Positions 12,001 to 22,884 of a stretch of 64,000 nt of DNA are shown piece after piece. Source of the DNA: Ascarosepion bandense (lineage: Eukaryota > Mollusca > Cephalopoda > Sepiida > Sepiidae); NCBI GenBank assembly GCA_037127315.1, contig JBBBDQ010000445.1, positions 2,387,501 through 2,451,500 of the forward strand. The letters run 5' to 3'. The notes beneath the pieces were generated by a model, which searched no databases, had not been told where the DNA came from, and saw nothing but the letters and a program-made list of their open reading frames with translations. A program made the position numbers and the translations under genes. Numbering within the stretch: the stretch's first letter is position 1; every line of letters begins with the position of its first letter.

Positions 12001-12309
12001 ATAACCAATGGCAGACTGAATGTGATCTTGTCAAAGGCAGTCTCTCCAGAAGCAATAACTGGTAAAAATGATTAATAGATGTACTTAGCCATAGATGATG
12101 CAATTAAGTGGAATTTGAGGAATTTCAACTTATATAAGATCGTGTTTTTTTTCCTTTTTCTTTTTTCTTTTTTGGAGGGGTCGAAAGCAGAACGGAGAGA
12201 GAACAAGGAAGACAACTTCAACTAGTTAACTCCTTTGTCTGTGCTGATTCTCTCGACTACCATTCTACAAATAACTATCACCAAAGAAGAGTAAAAACAT
12301 AAGTTAATA
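9017..12309. other. AT-rich intergenic sequence with microsatellites
   Basis: A/T-rich DNA with a poly-T run near 9389-9411, (CA)n near 10278-10291 and (TA)n at 10363-10388. AATAAA at 9642-9647 follows a segment (about 9608-9735) that resembles 17933-18058. No coding frame was supported. Confidence 0.5.
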
Positions 12310-13600
12310 TTTTTATTATACACGTATTCTGTGTTTGCGGTTTGTCGTTTGTCGGCCAAAATGATTGTTGTTTCTAGCAGCAGAAGTGTATATAACATTG
12401 TTATTATGGTGTAATATGATGTCTAGGGAAGATAAAGTATTGCTTCTTTCTGCTTAGCAAGTGAATTCTACTGTGTATTCAACTTTGTTTAGTTCATATA
12501 AAGTTGTTTTGCAAGGATTTACTAATAGAGCATCAGAGATATGTTGACTGTTTAGGTAAAATATTTTGGAAAACACCAAACTCAAGAAATTCTAAGATGA
12601 CACATGCTAAAACCCTGTTTCAAAGTGAACCCATTGGTAATTCAAATTATTGTTAAAGGTGAAATAACAGTGATTGGTGATAAGATAGTAGATTATGATT
12701 TTAGTTATTGCTAGGGTGATGTTTATTTTAGACTGTGTTAAAGGCATTTTTAAAGGATTTAAGCATTTGTTAAGGGGAACATTGGTATAAAGAGATTTAA
12801 CATTCAAACCATCTATGAGTTGGTCAGTCATATTTATTCTCTTTAATCTTTCAACTAGGCCAGGTCAATGTGATGTTCTGAGGAGGTGGAGAGCTAAAAT
12901 TTATGCTAAGGTTTTCATAAGATTATGGGGAGCACTACCAATCCCTGATATTATGGGGAGCATTGGAATGTCTACTTTGTGAGTTTTAGGTAAACCATAA
13001 AGTTTGGATGGAGATTGTGGGGCAGTGGATATCGACTCGGAATATAAAATCAGAGCTGAGGAGTTTGAATTCAAGTTGGATTTGTTGCATTCACTTATAC
13101 AGAAATACCTTTAGGAAAGTATAACTCTGTCACTTCTCCCTCCAGATATGGGTTGAATAGTAGGGCAGATTGGGTTGTGTAGCCTTGGTTGGCAACCAGT
13201 ATACTATAGAAAGTAATGGCAACCTACTGTAGGAAAGTTTTCTGCTCAGTCAGTTATGTCTCTTTTGAGACATGATCACCCAAGTATGTATCATGTAAGG
13301 CACTTGACTGACCGGCTCAAAGTTTGGGTATCCTACAGTGATATTCTATTACTGTATACTGCAATTTGTTTTCATTATTAATTATTTTTCTTATCGATCT
13401 ATTAAATTTCTGTTTCAGTAATTATTTTGTGTTCATCTACTTTTTCATATGTGTCGGTATTGATGATTAATAAATTGATTTTATCATTGTATGTGTTCTT
13501 ATTCACAAAATCTGACTTCCCTCGATTGAGGAGGTAATGTGGATTTCTTTATTTTTTTTTTTGGTTCCTTAGCACATTTAAGTGTCTGTGGCAAAGTTTT
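12310..13600 (-). pseudogene. Penelope-like element reverse transcriptase fragment, split by a SINE
   Basis: Read on the minus strand: an NTYNDKINLLINTDTYEKV piece near 13440-13500, GLPKTHKVDIPMLPIIS near 12950-13005, VKSLYTNVPL near 12775-12805, VLACVILEFLEFGVFQ near 12560-12610, and further on a SLDIILHHNNNVIYTS piece near 12390-12440. GLPKTHK, SLYTNVP and a conserved LD-hydrophobic block in this order are hallmarks of Penelope-like reverse transcriptases. Frameshifts and stops break it. A SINE-1 at 13008-13318 interrupts it just before the GLPKTHK block. No GIY-YIG nuclease domain was recognised downstream. Confidence 0.7.
13008..13318 (+). mobile_element. SINE-1 copy inserted in the Penelope-like element
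   Basis: Full-length SINE with a tRNA-like head, a GAGTTTGAATTC box-B-like stretch, the body and the ATGTCTCTTTTGAGACAT hairpin. It is flanked by a perfect 9-bp target duplication AAAGTTTGG at 12999-13007 and 13319-13327, which fixes both ends. Confidence 0.88.
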
Positions 13601-13689
13601 CATTTTTGGTTTCTAGATATATACGCAAATATATACGTTGATTTATATATAAATTTACTTGAGCCACAAGATTAGCAACTGTGAAACCA

Positions 13690-14026
13690 ATAAACTGTAA
13701 ATGCAAATTCTACTCCATCAGCTTCTTTTCTTGCACTTCCCGCCTGTGGAACTTCCTTCCGTTTACTTGCTTCCCGGAGAGCTACACTCTCCAAGAATTT
13801 AAATGTAAAGTCAATAGTCGTCTCCTATCTCACTGACCTGCATCCTCTCTCTCATGCGCCTTTCTCCATCCATTCCACTCTCATTAGTATTCTCATCCTT
13901 CTCTTACCCACTTCCTGACACCCCCAATAACCTGTCACTTTTTCTCATAACTTTCTTCCTATGTAACCCCCTGCAAAACTGGCAGTAAAATGCCGCGCTT
14001 GCTGCAATATGATTAAAAAAAAAAAA
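13690..14026 (+). mobile_element. LINE-A 3' end
   Basis: Plus-strand 3' piece: the coding remnant reads CGLWNFLPF-like (TGTGGAACTTCCTTCC), then LQEFKCKVN-like codons, a pyrimidine-rich 3' UTR, a degraded CAGTAAAATGCCGCGCTTGC signature and GATTAAAAAAAAAAAAAG. It is 5' truncated, as is usual after target-primed reverse transcription. Confidence 0.75.
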
Positions 14027-14539
14027 AGATTGGCAGTAATTATTCCTTGAATGAAGACTCTGATAAATTCTGTCTCATTTTGTCTGTGATTATTTTTAAC
14101 TATTGTATCAACTAAGTTTCTTTAATGAATCCCGGTGGCAAATTTTAAACCAATGCTAAAGGGCTTCCAGTTTAATATAGGATAGATTTATATCTGATCT
14201 TGTCATCCAATGTATTTGCATTTCCTATTGATGTATGGGATATATATATATATTCAACATCCCCTCTCCTTCATGCACGTATGTAACCACATCAATGTAA
14301 ACATCAATTTAGTCCCATGACATTCTAAAGGATGAAACATGTCACACATAGATTTTCCGAAAATTATTCTTGATATATAAAAATTTATATATTGTTTGCC
14401 TATTTATATCATTTAAGCATATTTTTATTAGCTTTTTTTTCTGGGATACGTAAAAAGAATGCTTAGATGCACAATTTCAGATAACTTCAAAACAACCTTG
14501 AAAAGAGTAATTAACACATATTCTTTTCTTTGCACTTTT
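14027..14539. other. no feature seen
   Basis: AT-rich DNA with a short TATATATATATA run near 14241-14252, and no coding or RNA signal. Confidence 0.4.
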
Positions 14540-15150
14540 TTTTTTTAATCGTTTCACCCCAAGCAAGGCAGTAATGCCACTGATGCGCAGGGGGGCTACA
14601 TAAGAGTAAAAGATTAGATAGGAGGAGAGTAAAGATAAACCAGTTACAGGAGGTGTTAAAGAAGGGAACAAGAGAAGGATGGGAATACAGGTGTGATGAC
14701 AGTTGCAAAGGTAGAGAGAAAGGAAAATATATACAGGGTGATGTAGAAAGAACTGGAGTGGTTAAGAGAGATGGGTATTGACATTGCATTTAAATTCTTG
14801 GAGGTTGTAGCTATCAGGAAAGCAAGAATATGGAAGAGAGTTCCACAGGCAGGAAGTGTGAGAAAAGAAGCTGATGGAGTAGAATTGTCGGCTGCATTTG
14901 GTTGATCTATCTGTGAATGGGTGGGACCAAGTTGCCAGTCTGGTTGCACAAGTAAACTCATGTGGCAGGGGCACCAGTGACTAAAGTTTGTCAGAGCAGA
15001 AGCCATGAAAATATTTGTAGAACCGACAGAAGGAAGCCACATTCCGTTGTTGAGAAAGTGGCTGGAATCGAACCACCAAGTCAGTACCTATCACATTACT
15101 GATTCTCTTTTGGAGCCTGTCGAGAACACTGAGATGAACAGCGGGGTTTT
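14540..15150 (-). mobile_element. LINE-A 3' end, C-terminal coding remnant
   Basis: Minus-strand LINE-A. It ends at 14540 in a poly-A tail (T run here) next to CACCCCAAGCAAGGCAGTAA, the reverse of the 3' signature. Upstream it encodes VTGAPATxVYLCNQTGNLVPP-like and LWNSLPYSCFPDSYNLQE pieces (split over frames), the end of the CR1/jockey-type ORF2 protein. Frameshifts and 5' truncation make it inactive. Confidence 0.8.
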
Positions 15151-15601
15151 TTTTAATTTTTTTTTTATTATCATTTATTTATTTATTTATCCATACTGAC
15201 CTTAATTGTTGATTTGGTTTACAATAAATTTCCATAACAAACTGATCCCTACCACTCTTAAAATTTATTAATGTAATCAATAGCAGAATAATAAAAAAAT
15301 TGAACAAAAATTATTATTTCTTGTCGAGGTGTGTTTCTGTAGAAAAGTCACTATTTTCTCTTTCATATTAAAATACTGAAATCATGTTTATCATACAACA
15401 TAAATTACATGATTACATTTGCTCAAGAAATTCTCATGAGAGAGAATTGAAATATAACAAAGATTGCAATCATAAATCTTATGTTTACAGCTTAACAATA
15501 CGTTTTTTTTTTTTATACATTTTCAATAAAATAAACCAATATTTGTCATGGCATTACAATATTTGTGTATTAAGAGATATAGAATCATTTGGGTAAAATC
15601 T

Positions 15602-15602
<1 letters not shown>
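15151..15602. other. AT-rich sequence
   Basis: Contains a short (ATTT)n-like stretch near 15175-15195. Nothing else was recognised. Confidence 0.4.

Positions 15603-15637
<35 letters not shown>
15603..15637 (+). repeat. (CA)n microsatellite
   Basis: Uninterrupted CA/AC dinucleotides, about 17 repeats. Confidence 0.95.
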
Positions 15638-15638
<1 letters not shown>

Positions 15639-15860
15639 TGATATTGCATTGTTAGATATATTTCAATCCCCGTAATGCAAAAACCAAGGGATGCTACCCT
15701 TGTATTGCAAGCTAATATGGAACTCATTTAGGGCATTCATATATATATATAATATAATGCACCCTTCCATAAATAAAGCACATGTTTAACAATATAATTT
15801 TACATACACACACACACATATAGCATAATGATGATCCATGTATACCGTCTTAATATGTAT

Positions 15861-16019
15861 AGGAAAAACTACTAAAAAGTTGTAAGTTTAAAAATGTATT
15901 TTTTTGACAGTATTTATTTATTTCTATTGTATAATAATATAAAAAAATTATATAATAATAGAAATAAATAAATACTGTCAAAAATACATTTTTAAACTTA
16001 CAACTTTTTAGTAGTTTTT

Positions 16020-16022
<3 letters not shown>
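15861..16022. repeat. 162-bp near-perfect foldback (long hairpin)
   Basis: The left arm starts AGGAAAAACTACTAAAAAGT and the right arm ends as its exact reverse complement, ACTTTTTAGTAGTTTTTCCT. The arms match over about 65 bp with only an extra T or two, and the centre is AT-rich. It abuts a (TA)n run at 16023. Such identity between arms implies a recent inverted duplication or a snap-back element. No transposase gene is present. Confidence 0.9.

Positions 16023-16062
<40 letters not shown>
16023..16062 (+). repeat. (TA)n microsatellite
   Basis: About 20 TA dinucleotides directly after the hairpin. Confidence 0.95.
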
Positions 16063-16068
<6 letters not shown>

Positions 16069-16256
16069 TATTTTCAGCAACCATCACCCTCTCAAGATGT
16101 GTATGATGCGTCTGGCAGGCAATGACTAAAATTTTAGTCTTCTTACCACGCTCATTGGATATTGTATATTTAACAACTGCCATTTATGCATAGAGTGCTA
16201 ATAATCGTGCTCTTTTGAGAGTGCTTTTACTTTATAAACTCACACTTGTGTGTGTT

Positions 16257-16264
<8 letters not shown>

Positions 16265-16287
<23 letters not shown>

Positions 16288-16288
16288 C
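16265..16288 (+). repeat. (TG)n/(TA)n microsatellite
   Basis: A TGTG tract (from about 16247) runs into about 12 TA dinucleotides. Confidence 0.8.
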
Positions 16289-16352
16289 AAGGAGTTCTTT
16301 GCTGCTGAAAATGTTTTTATCAAACATCAGAACAGTGATTTTTAAAAGTGAA

Positions 16353-16549
16353 CCCTCTAGGGCCATTCGTATCATATTTGATACAGTATGAAAACAAGCC
16401 TTGAAAGAAATATTTTCCCGAAAAATTTTTTAAGAGAAATATTTTATAAATTTCAAATGAAAGCAGTACTGACTGCTCAGTCAATGAATACCAAATGTTT
16501 CCTTATAGGGAAATACTGTATCAAATATGATACGAATGGCCCTAGAGGG
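16353..16549. mobile_element. 197-bp piggyBac-like MITE
   Basis: Inverted ends begin CCCTCTAGGGCCATTCGTAT and are identical over about 37 bp, including an internal GTATCATATTTGATAC palindrome. The right flank is TTAA (16550-16553) and the left flank TGAA (16349-16352), consistent with a TTAA target and one mutation. CCCT ends plus TTAA are typical of piggyBac. It is too short to code for a transposase. Its interior (GAAAAATTTTTTAAGAGAAA region) resembles segments at 40945-41040 and 51480-51545. Confidence 0.8.
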
Positions 16550-16559
16550 TTAATTAAGC

Positions 16560-18066
16560 TTTTCAGCACTCTCCTGTATAATACCTATTGATCTATCTCT
16601 GTGTGTCTGTCTTTAAGAATTTATTTTTTTGTATTTCTAGTGATACTATTGATAAGGTAAGCACATAAATATTTATAAAACAATTTTAATCTTTTCTATT
16701 GTTATTTTATATATGCAGATGATTTATCATGGAAGCTTTATAGCCACATATTTTGAATGTTGCCATTTGAAACTTAAAATTATTAAAATGTTCTTCTTGG
16801 AAAGAAAAACAATTCCAGTCTTGTGTTCTTATTTTTTTGGATTGTTTTTTTTAAAATTTGAACATTAATTATTATTATTTTTTTTTTTTGTTATGTATTC
16901 CATGAAAGTTTTTTTTTCCGCTGATCTTGTCTAATTGAAATTTACAATTTATTCAAAAAAAAAAAAAAGAAAAAGATTGTTAATAATATAATTGTTATTT
17001 CATTACAATTTTATTTGTATAGTTAATGTATATTTTAAAGCTTTATATATAAAATGGCAAAAATATTATCTTCAGTCAAATTTGTATCTTTTGCCTAACT
17101 TAATGAAGTGTATTTAAATATTGTATTTTGCTATACATAGATCAGTTCCCCGTCATCTAAAAAATAAAAAAAACGCTGTATGACTTTGAAATTCTCTTGA
17201 CACAATCTCGTCAATATGCTGCTTTTTGTTTATATATTTGAAAGAAAATTGCAAAAAAGAAATCAAGATATTGAGAACAAAATTGTATATAAATACATAT
17301 AATTACCAATATCACATACTCGGAAAAAAAAATATTACAAGAGTTACCATCATTCGTCATTCTTATAGAATGTAAACTTTAAATGTCTTTTTGTGAGAAA
17401 CTATTGTCATGTCCAGTTTTTATTATTGTTATTATTATTATTATTATTCTTTACTTTTTTATTAATTACCAAGTGAAGTTTCTCATTGTCCAGAATTGTT
17501 CAGTTTTTTGCACTTTTAAAAATAAAGTATTTGGAAACCAAGGCTAAAACCTACCTACAGTAAAACTGAAATCAATATCCAATATGAAGAGAGGTAAATA
17601 CCAGATGCTTAATTTCAACTGTTTGAATAGAGAAAACTATGTACAAATAGTTATGACCTGTGGCTCGGTTTTAAAAAAAAATTTAATTATTATTCCAATT
17701 TGTTTCAGCATTACATTGACTACAAAGCACTTGTTCGTAGATTGTTAACTGCCAAAATGAATAAAGTTCTTTCAAATTGTTATTTTAACTGTAATTTTTA
17801 TTTTGTTTTGTCAACACTTTGTGTATCTTTCTCTTGTTGTTTCAACTTACTTGTAAATGCTTTCAGGTGTAACTTTAAGCAAAAACTACTCACATATGTG
17901 GAAAAAGTGGGTAATGTCATAGTTACGAGCATTATTTGGTGAATATTTTAAAACATGAAAAAAATATGACAAATAAACTATGCTAATTATTGTAAATTTA
18001 TCTAAATTATTTCATTGAATTGTTGAATGTATATTTGCCTCGAGTCTTGATGCTATATTTGGAAGA
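16560..18066. other. AT-rich intergenic sequence
   Basis: No supported gene. It contains T- and A-runs, an (ATT)n stretch near 17424-17450, and at 17933-18058 a segment similar to 9608-9735 that includes AAATAAACTATGC. Confidence 0.45.
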
Positions 18067-18070
18067 CTTA

Positions 18071-18300
18071 TGGTTGTATCATGTTGAAACACTGGTTTCT
18101 GTACAATCAGCAATATCATGCATGGTCAGTACTAAGATGGGTGACTACTTGGGAATACCTGGTGCATTAATCAGAGTTGAGTTCCAATTTCAGTGGGGTT
18201 TGTTATATCCATCTACATGCCAATATCCTTGGGAAAATTATGAATCCACCTCTACTACCCCCAGCTATGGATTAATTATTAAGACTTATAAACTATTATC
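18071..18300 (+). mobile_element. 5S rRNA-headed SINE-1 composite
   Basis: 18071-18165 follows the 5S rRNA order (ATCATGTTGAAACACTGGTT, then GGTCAGTACTAAGATGGGTG, ACTTGGGAATACCTGGTGC). Only six bases later SINE-1 starts inside its T-arm region (GAGTTGAGTTCCAATTTCAG) and continues through TCCTTGGG, TACCCCCAGCTATGG and TTAATTATTAAGAC. The tRNA-like box-A part of SINE-1 is missing. The 5S part is diverged and not a working gene. Confidence 0.7.
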
Positions 18301-18310
18301 TAGCAAAAAT

Positions 18311-18590
18311 ACTCTTTCCCAAAACATGATTATCAAGTTTTTTTTTTATTAATCAATTCACCTCAGACAAGGTGATGATGCAAGGGGCTACTGGGAATGA
18401 CGGAGAATGAAAAGATGTTTAGAAGGAACTTGAAGCCCTGTTTTAAATAGGAAACAAAGGATAAACCTCTACTTTAATTAAAAAAACTTGGGGGGTGTTC
18501 TGGGTGAACCCATCTACTCAGAATGCTGTGAAGATCCATCACAACGTGCATACTGCAGGAAGATGGTATCTGAAAATAACTCAAATATAA
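18311..18590. other. fragmentary LINE-A tail and unassigned DNA
   Basis: T-run then ATTCACCTCAGACAAGGTGATGATGC near 18350-18382 looks like a diverged minus-strand LINE-A 3' signature. The rest is unassigned. Confidence 0.3.
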
Positions 18591-19170
18591 TTACGGAAAG
18601 TGCAACACAGAGATCCGAAGGCGAATTGGCATGGCGAAAGAAGCATTCCAGAAGTTGAGTAAAGTATTAAGAAACAGGAGAATTTCACTAGAAACAAAGA
18701 AGAGAGTACTGGATTGCTGTGTGATGTCGGTTTTTCAATATGACAATGAATGCTGGACAATATCATCAAAGATGAAGAAAAAAATTGAAGCAACTGAAAT
18801 GTGGTTCCGCAGGAGGATGCTGGTAATATCATGGACTGAGCATGTGAGCAATGATGAGGTTTTGGAAAGAATGAAAACAAAAAGGAAATTAATACTGAGC
18901 ATCAGGAAGACAGCTAAAGTTCCTGGGACATGGAATGAGGAAGGAGGGCTTGGAGAACCTGATACTAACAGGCCAGATAGAGGGAAAAAGATACAGGGGA
19001 AAGCAGCAGATAACATATTTGAAGGACTTTGGCAGGTGGATGATGGAACAAGGATTGCATAGTGTAACAGGAGAAAACATACGAAGAGCCACCAGAGATA
19101 GGGAGATGTGGAAAGCCATGATCGCCTACGTCCTGAAAGGACAGGGAACATAGAAGAAGAATTTGATAAA
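18591..19170 (+). mobile_element. LINE-B C-terminal coding remnant with 3' end
   Basis: The plus-strand frame reads LSKVLRNRRISLETKKRVLD, then CWTISSKMKKKIEATEMWF, WTEHVSNDEVLERMKTKRKL and, after a frameshift near 18915, EGLENLILTGQIEGKRYRGK and WKAMIAYVLKGQGT. This is the carboxyl end of an RTE-like non-LTR reverse-transcriptase protein (known family; function of this tail unclear). It is frameshifted and 5' truncated. The 3' end is shared with the copy at 43640-44010. Confidence 0.8.
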
Positions 19171-19479
19171 TGTATTTTTTTTTTTTTCTTTTATACAGTG
19201 TGACATTTTTCATTTCTGCCCCCAGCTCAATGGAAGCTGTTTTGAAGGCGTGGAATCCACCAAGGGGGCTCTCATGAGGTCTCTGAGGATCATGCAAGAA
19301 TAACCCTTCTGGCAGTACAAAGAAGGATAGAAAAAGGACATAAGACTCAGGAGGTGGGTATTACTTTAAATGAAAAACAAGTTTATTGTTAGGAATTGAA
19401 ATAGTCTTTGACATCAGTCCTGTTACTTTTCAGGCTGAACTCGTATGGTATGCCGATTTACATGTCAGACTACTGTGCA

Positions 19480-19715
19480 TTGCATTCACTTACACACAAA
19501 TACCCTTTGGAAAGGTATTAATCCATCTCTTTTCTCTCTAGCTATGGGTTAAATAAGACAGAGTGGATTCTGTAGCCTTGGTTGGCAACCAGTCTACCTC
19601 AGAAAGTAATGGCAATTTACTGCGGGAAAATCTTCTGTCTAGTCAGCCATGTCTCTTTTAAGACATGATCGCCCAAGCACATGTATCACATATGGCGCTT
19701 AATTGACTGACTGAG
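19480..19715 (+). mobile_element. SINE-1 copy, head diverged
   Basis: Body and 3' end are clear: CATTCACTTACACACAAATA, CTAGCTATGGGTTAAATA, TTGGTTGGCAACCAGTCTAC, ATGTCTCTTTTAAGACATGA and the terminal TTGACTGACTGAG. The tRNA-like head (about 19430-19479) is hardly recognisable. Confidence 0.8.
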
Positions 19716-19911
19716 TGCATAATCGAATAAAAAAAATGACCCCCCCCCCCAAAAAATACAATTATCTGACGCGTTTCGTTCATATAAATTATTTTTATTT
19801 TGTCATTCAGTTACCCATTATAGAAATTATACCTTTAAGGAAAGTAAATGTTAAATCCAAGGGAGGTAATCCTATTAAATATTATCTCCCCTTATTCGAC
19901 TAACATTTACG

Positions 19912-21480
19912 CTATTTGCCGAAAGGTTTGGTGTACTGTAGTCAAACTGTTAAAGGCCGAGCTTCTATATTTCTTAGTAGAGTGATTTCTAGAGATGTGT
20001 CAAATGTAAAGTAATACACGGGAAACTTAATCTATTCAAATTTGACAAGCTATTAGCCAGTACGTCATAGAATAAATTTTATTGTAAATTCAAATTCTAT
20101 CAATTATAAAATTTCATTAATAAGAGTGTTACGAGGATGTATTTGTATATAAAAATAATATTAATAATGTATAAAAAGTTATAGTAATGGATTCTATTGA
20201 GTCCTAAGTGTTATTCCAAGAAAGTTTTAATCATGAAGTAGTCGTAAAAATAAGGAAATTTGAAATGGAACATTTAGAAGGTACTAGAATGACCGAGAAT
20301 GTTCCAGTAAAATCGAGAGAATTCGAAAGGTACTAGAAATATGCAAATTAGGTGTTAGCCCCTATAAAAATAAGTTTTGAGCAGAGAACAGTCAGTTGTT
20401 ACCAGGGTTTGCAGTTGTTATCAACCCCGGTTTTGATTCAAGGATTTATATCCAGCCGAAAAAATCTATAAGTTGCCGACCAACTAAAACCTGAAAGAGA
20501 ACCTCATGGAACTATATGGGTAAATACATATTTTTGACCTTTCATTGGCCATACTTGAAATTATTCAAGGATTTCCAAAAAGTATAGCACTTAACTTCTT
20601 CGCCAACTTAACTGGACAAAGATATTTGACACCTTACTGACCCTTCCTTCTCATTCGTAACACTTCGCCTGCCAGTAGGTTTTCTATTTGAATGCAAAAC
20701 TGTATATTTGTAAATTTTTTATTTAACGTTTTGTAAATTAAATATTTGTATGTGTTTTTTTTATCTCTGAAGTTTTTGGTCAATCATTTTTTTTCTTTTG
20801 TTACACTTAAAACTTAACATGGTTTTCAAGTCACTCACGAATACTGCTGATACCATTGAAACCCAGTATTATCTCCCACATAATTGGGTTATAAGTGACT
20901 AAACTGGTTTCTCCTCCAGGCCCTTTCTAGTTAAAAAGATTGCTAGCAACCCATTGAAGGACTAAAAACAAAATATGTCAAATGGCGGGTGAACCTTCTG
21001 GTAGACTTGGGCTACATAGCTATGAAAGCAACCAGTGAGGTACACCATCACTTGGTGGAGGGCTTCTTTGGCTGAAGTCAATCGCCAGTATGGGAGGGTT
21101 CGGTCGATGGAATTTTATGTTTCGTTAAAAGACGTGTTATTAAATGTTTGGAATCCAGACATTCAGATAACAACAAGTACCTGGGTAGACGGATTCTGAT
21201 AGTGGTGAACCCCAACGAGCGTATCTAGTTTACCGTGATGGAGTCAGTTCGTCTTCGTGGTTAACTTAGTGAAAAACAGATAAAAGATAACCGCGTTACG
21301 GCCAATGAAGCTACACACCGACTGAATTTGTAGTGAAAAAAATTCAAAATTTAAAATTCAAATCTGACTCCTTGATTTTAGTAGAAAAAAAAAAGAAGAA
21401 TTTTCTGGAACGTACAAACTTTGCACACAAAACTCGCAAAATTTCACACCTCGATGTAAAATGTTTTTCGGCAAATAGCA
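19912..21480. other. pair of inverted repeats bracketing an LTR
   Basis: GCTATTTGCCGAAA near 19912-19925 recurs inverted as TTTCGGCAAATAGC near 21467-21480, 1.57 kb apart, with a gypsy-type LTR between. The repeat could be the terminal repeat of a DNA transposon that later received the LTR. No target duplication or transposase was found. The DNA from 20663 to 21480 contains no frame I recognise. Confidence 0.35.
20127..20662 (+). mobile_element. LTR of a gypsy-type retrotransposon
   Basis: Ends are TGTTACGA and TCGTAACA, a perfect 8-bp terminal inverted repeat in the TG...CA form. A TATA box (CCCTATAAAAATAAG) lies at 20361-20373, and upstream are repeated AGAAGGTACTAGAA / GAGAATGTTCCAG motifs that resemble heat-shock-type nGAAn arrays. 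The flanking five bases differ (AAGAG and CTTCG), so it is not a clean solo LTR. No gag or pol was seen next to it. Confidence 0.65.
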
Positions 21481-21951
21481 AACAAGGAGACATCTAAAAT
21501 AAAACAAAACCAAAAACAAAAATTCAAATAATCTTTAATTATCAAAAAACAAAAAAAAATCCTTTTACGGACCCTTTTCGCGAGCCGACGCGAACTTTGT
21601 CATCCAATAGGAATCCCAGCATTATATCTGTTTGGAGCCCCCCGAAAACAAAATAAACGGACGAGACAAAAAGACGGTTGAAGTAGAGAAAATACAAGCA
21701 TAAGTAACACGTCCCTTGACAAAGGTCAAGCGATCGTATTATTGTTGCCTCTCTTTCTCTCTCATCTTTTTCTTCGTCGTTCACTAATCTACTTAACCTG
21801 CTGGTACCCTAAAGACCGAGCGAATACTTTAAAGACGCTCCTCATACATACAACAAACGCTCACTCACACATACATACGTACGTACGCACGCATAAACTT
21901 TTACCAACCAAATTACTACTATGAAGATTTTTAACGACCTTGTATCAACTA
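21481..21951. other. unassigned, somewhat GC-richer segment
   Basis: 21560-21800 is less AT-rich than average, with TTCGCGAGCCGACGCGAA, CCTTGACAAAGGTCAAGCGATCG and a pyrimidine tract CTCTCTTTCTCTCTCATC. It has the look of a promoter or 5' UTR but no exon could be supported on either strand. Confidence 0.25.
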
Positions 21952-22262
21952 AAAGTCAGTCAGTTAAGTGCCATACGTGAAACACGCTTGGGCGATCATG
22001 TCTCGAAAGAGACATAACTGACTGGGCAGAAGATTATCCCACAGTAGGTTGCCATTGCTTTCTGTGGTAGACTGGTTGCCAGCCAAGGCTATAGAACCCA
22101 CTCTGTCCTGTTATTTAACCCATAAGTGGAAGGAAGAGAGGGATTAATACCTTTCCCAAGGGTATTTGTGCGTAAGTGAATGCAATGAATACAACTGGAA
22201 TTCGAACTCGGCTCTCCGATTTCTTGTTCCGAGCCGATATCCACTGGACCACCACGATTTGT
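21952..22262 (-). mobile_element. SINE-1 copy
   Basis: Full-length on the minus strand: the 3' AGTCAGTCAG end lies at 21955, the hairpin at about 21998-22016 and the head at the right (GGTCCAGTGGATATCGGCTC on the minus strand). Box-B-like GAGTTCGAATTCCA is intact. It lies 10 bp from a 95-bp (TA)n. Confidence 0.88.
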
Positions 22263-22268
22263 AAAAAC

Positions 22269-22884
<616 letters not shown>

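Noticed and set aside
20127..20662. Complete LTR retrotransposon
   Set aside because: Only one LTR and no gag/pol nearby. The gag relic at 60-840 is 20 kb away and cannot be linked to it.
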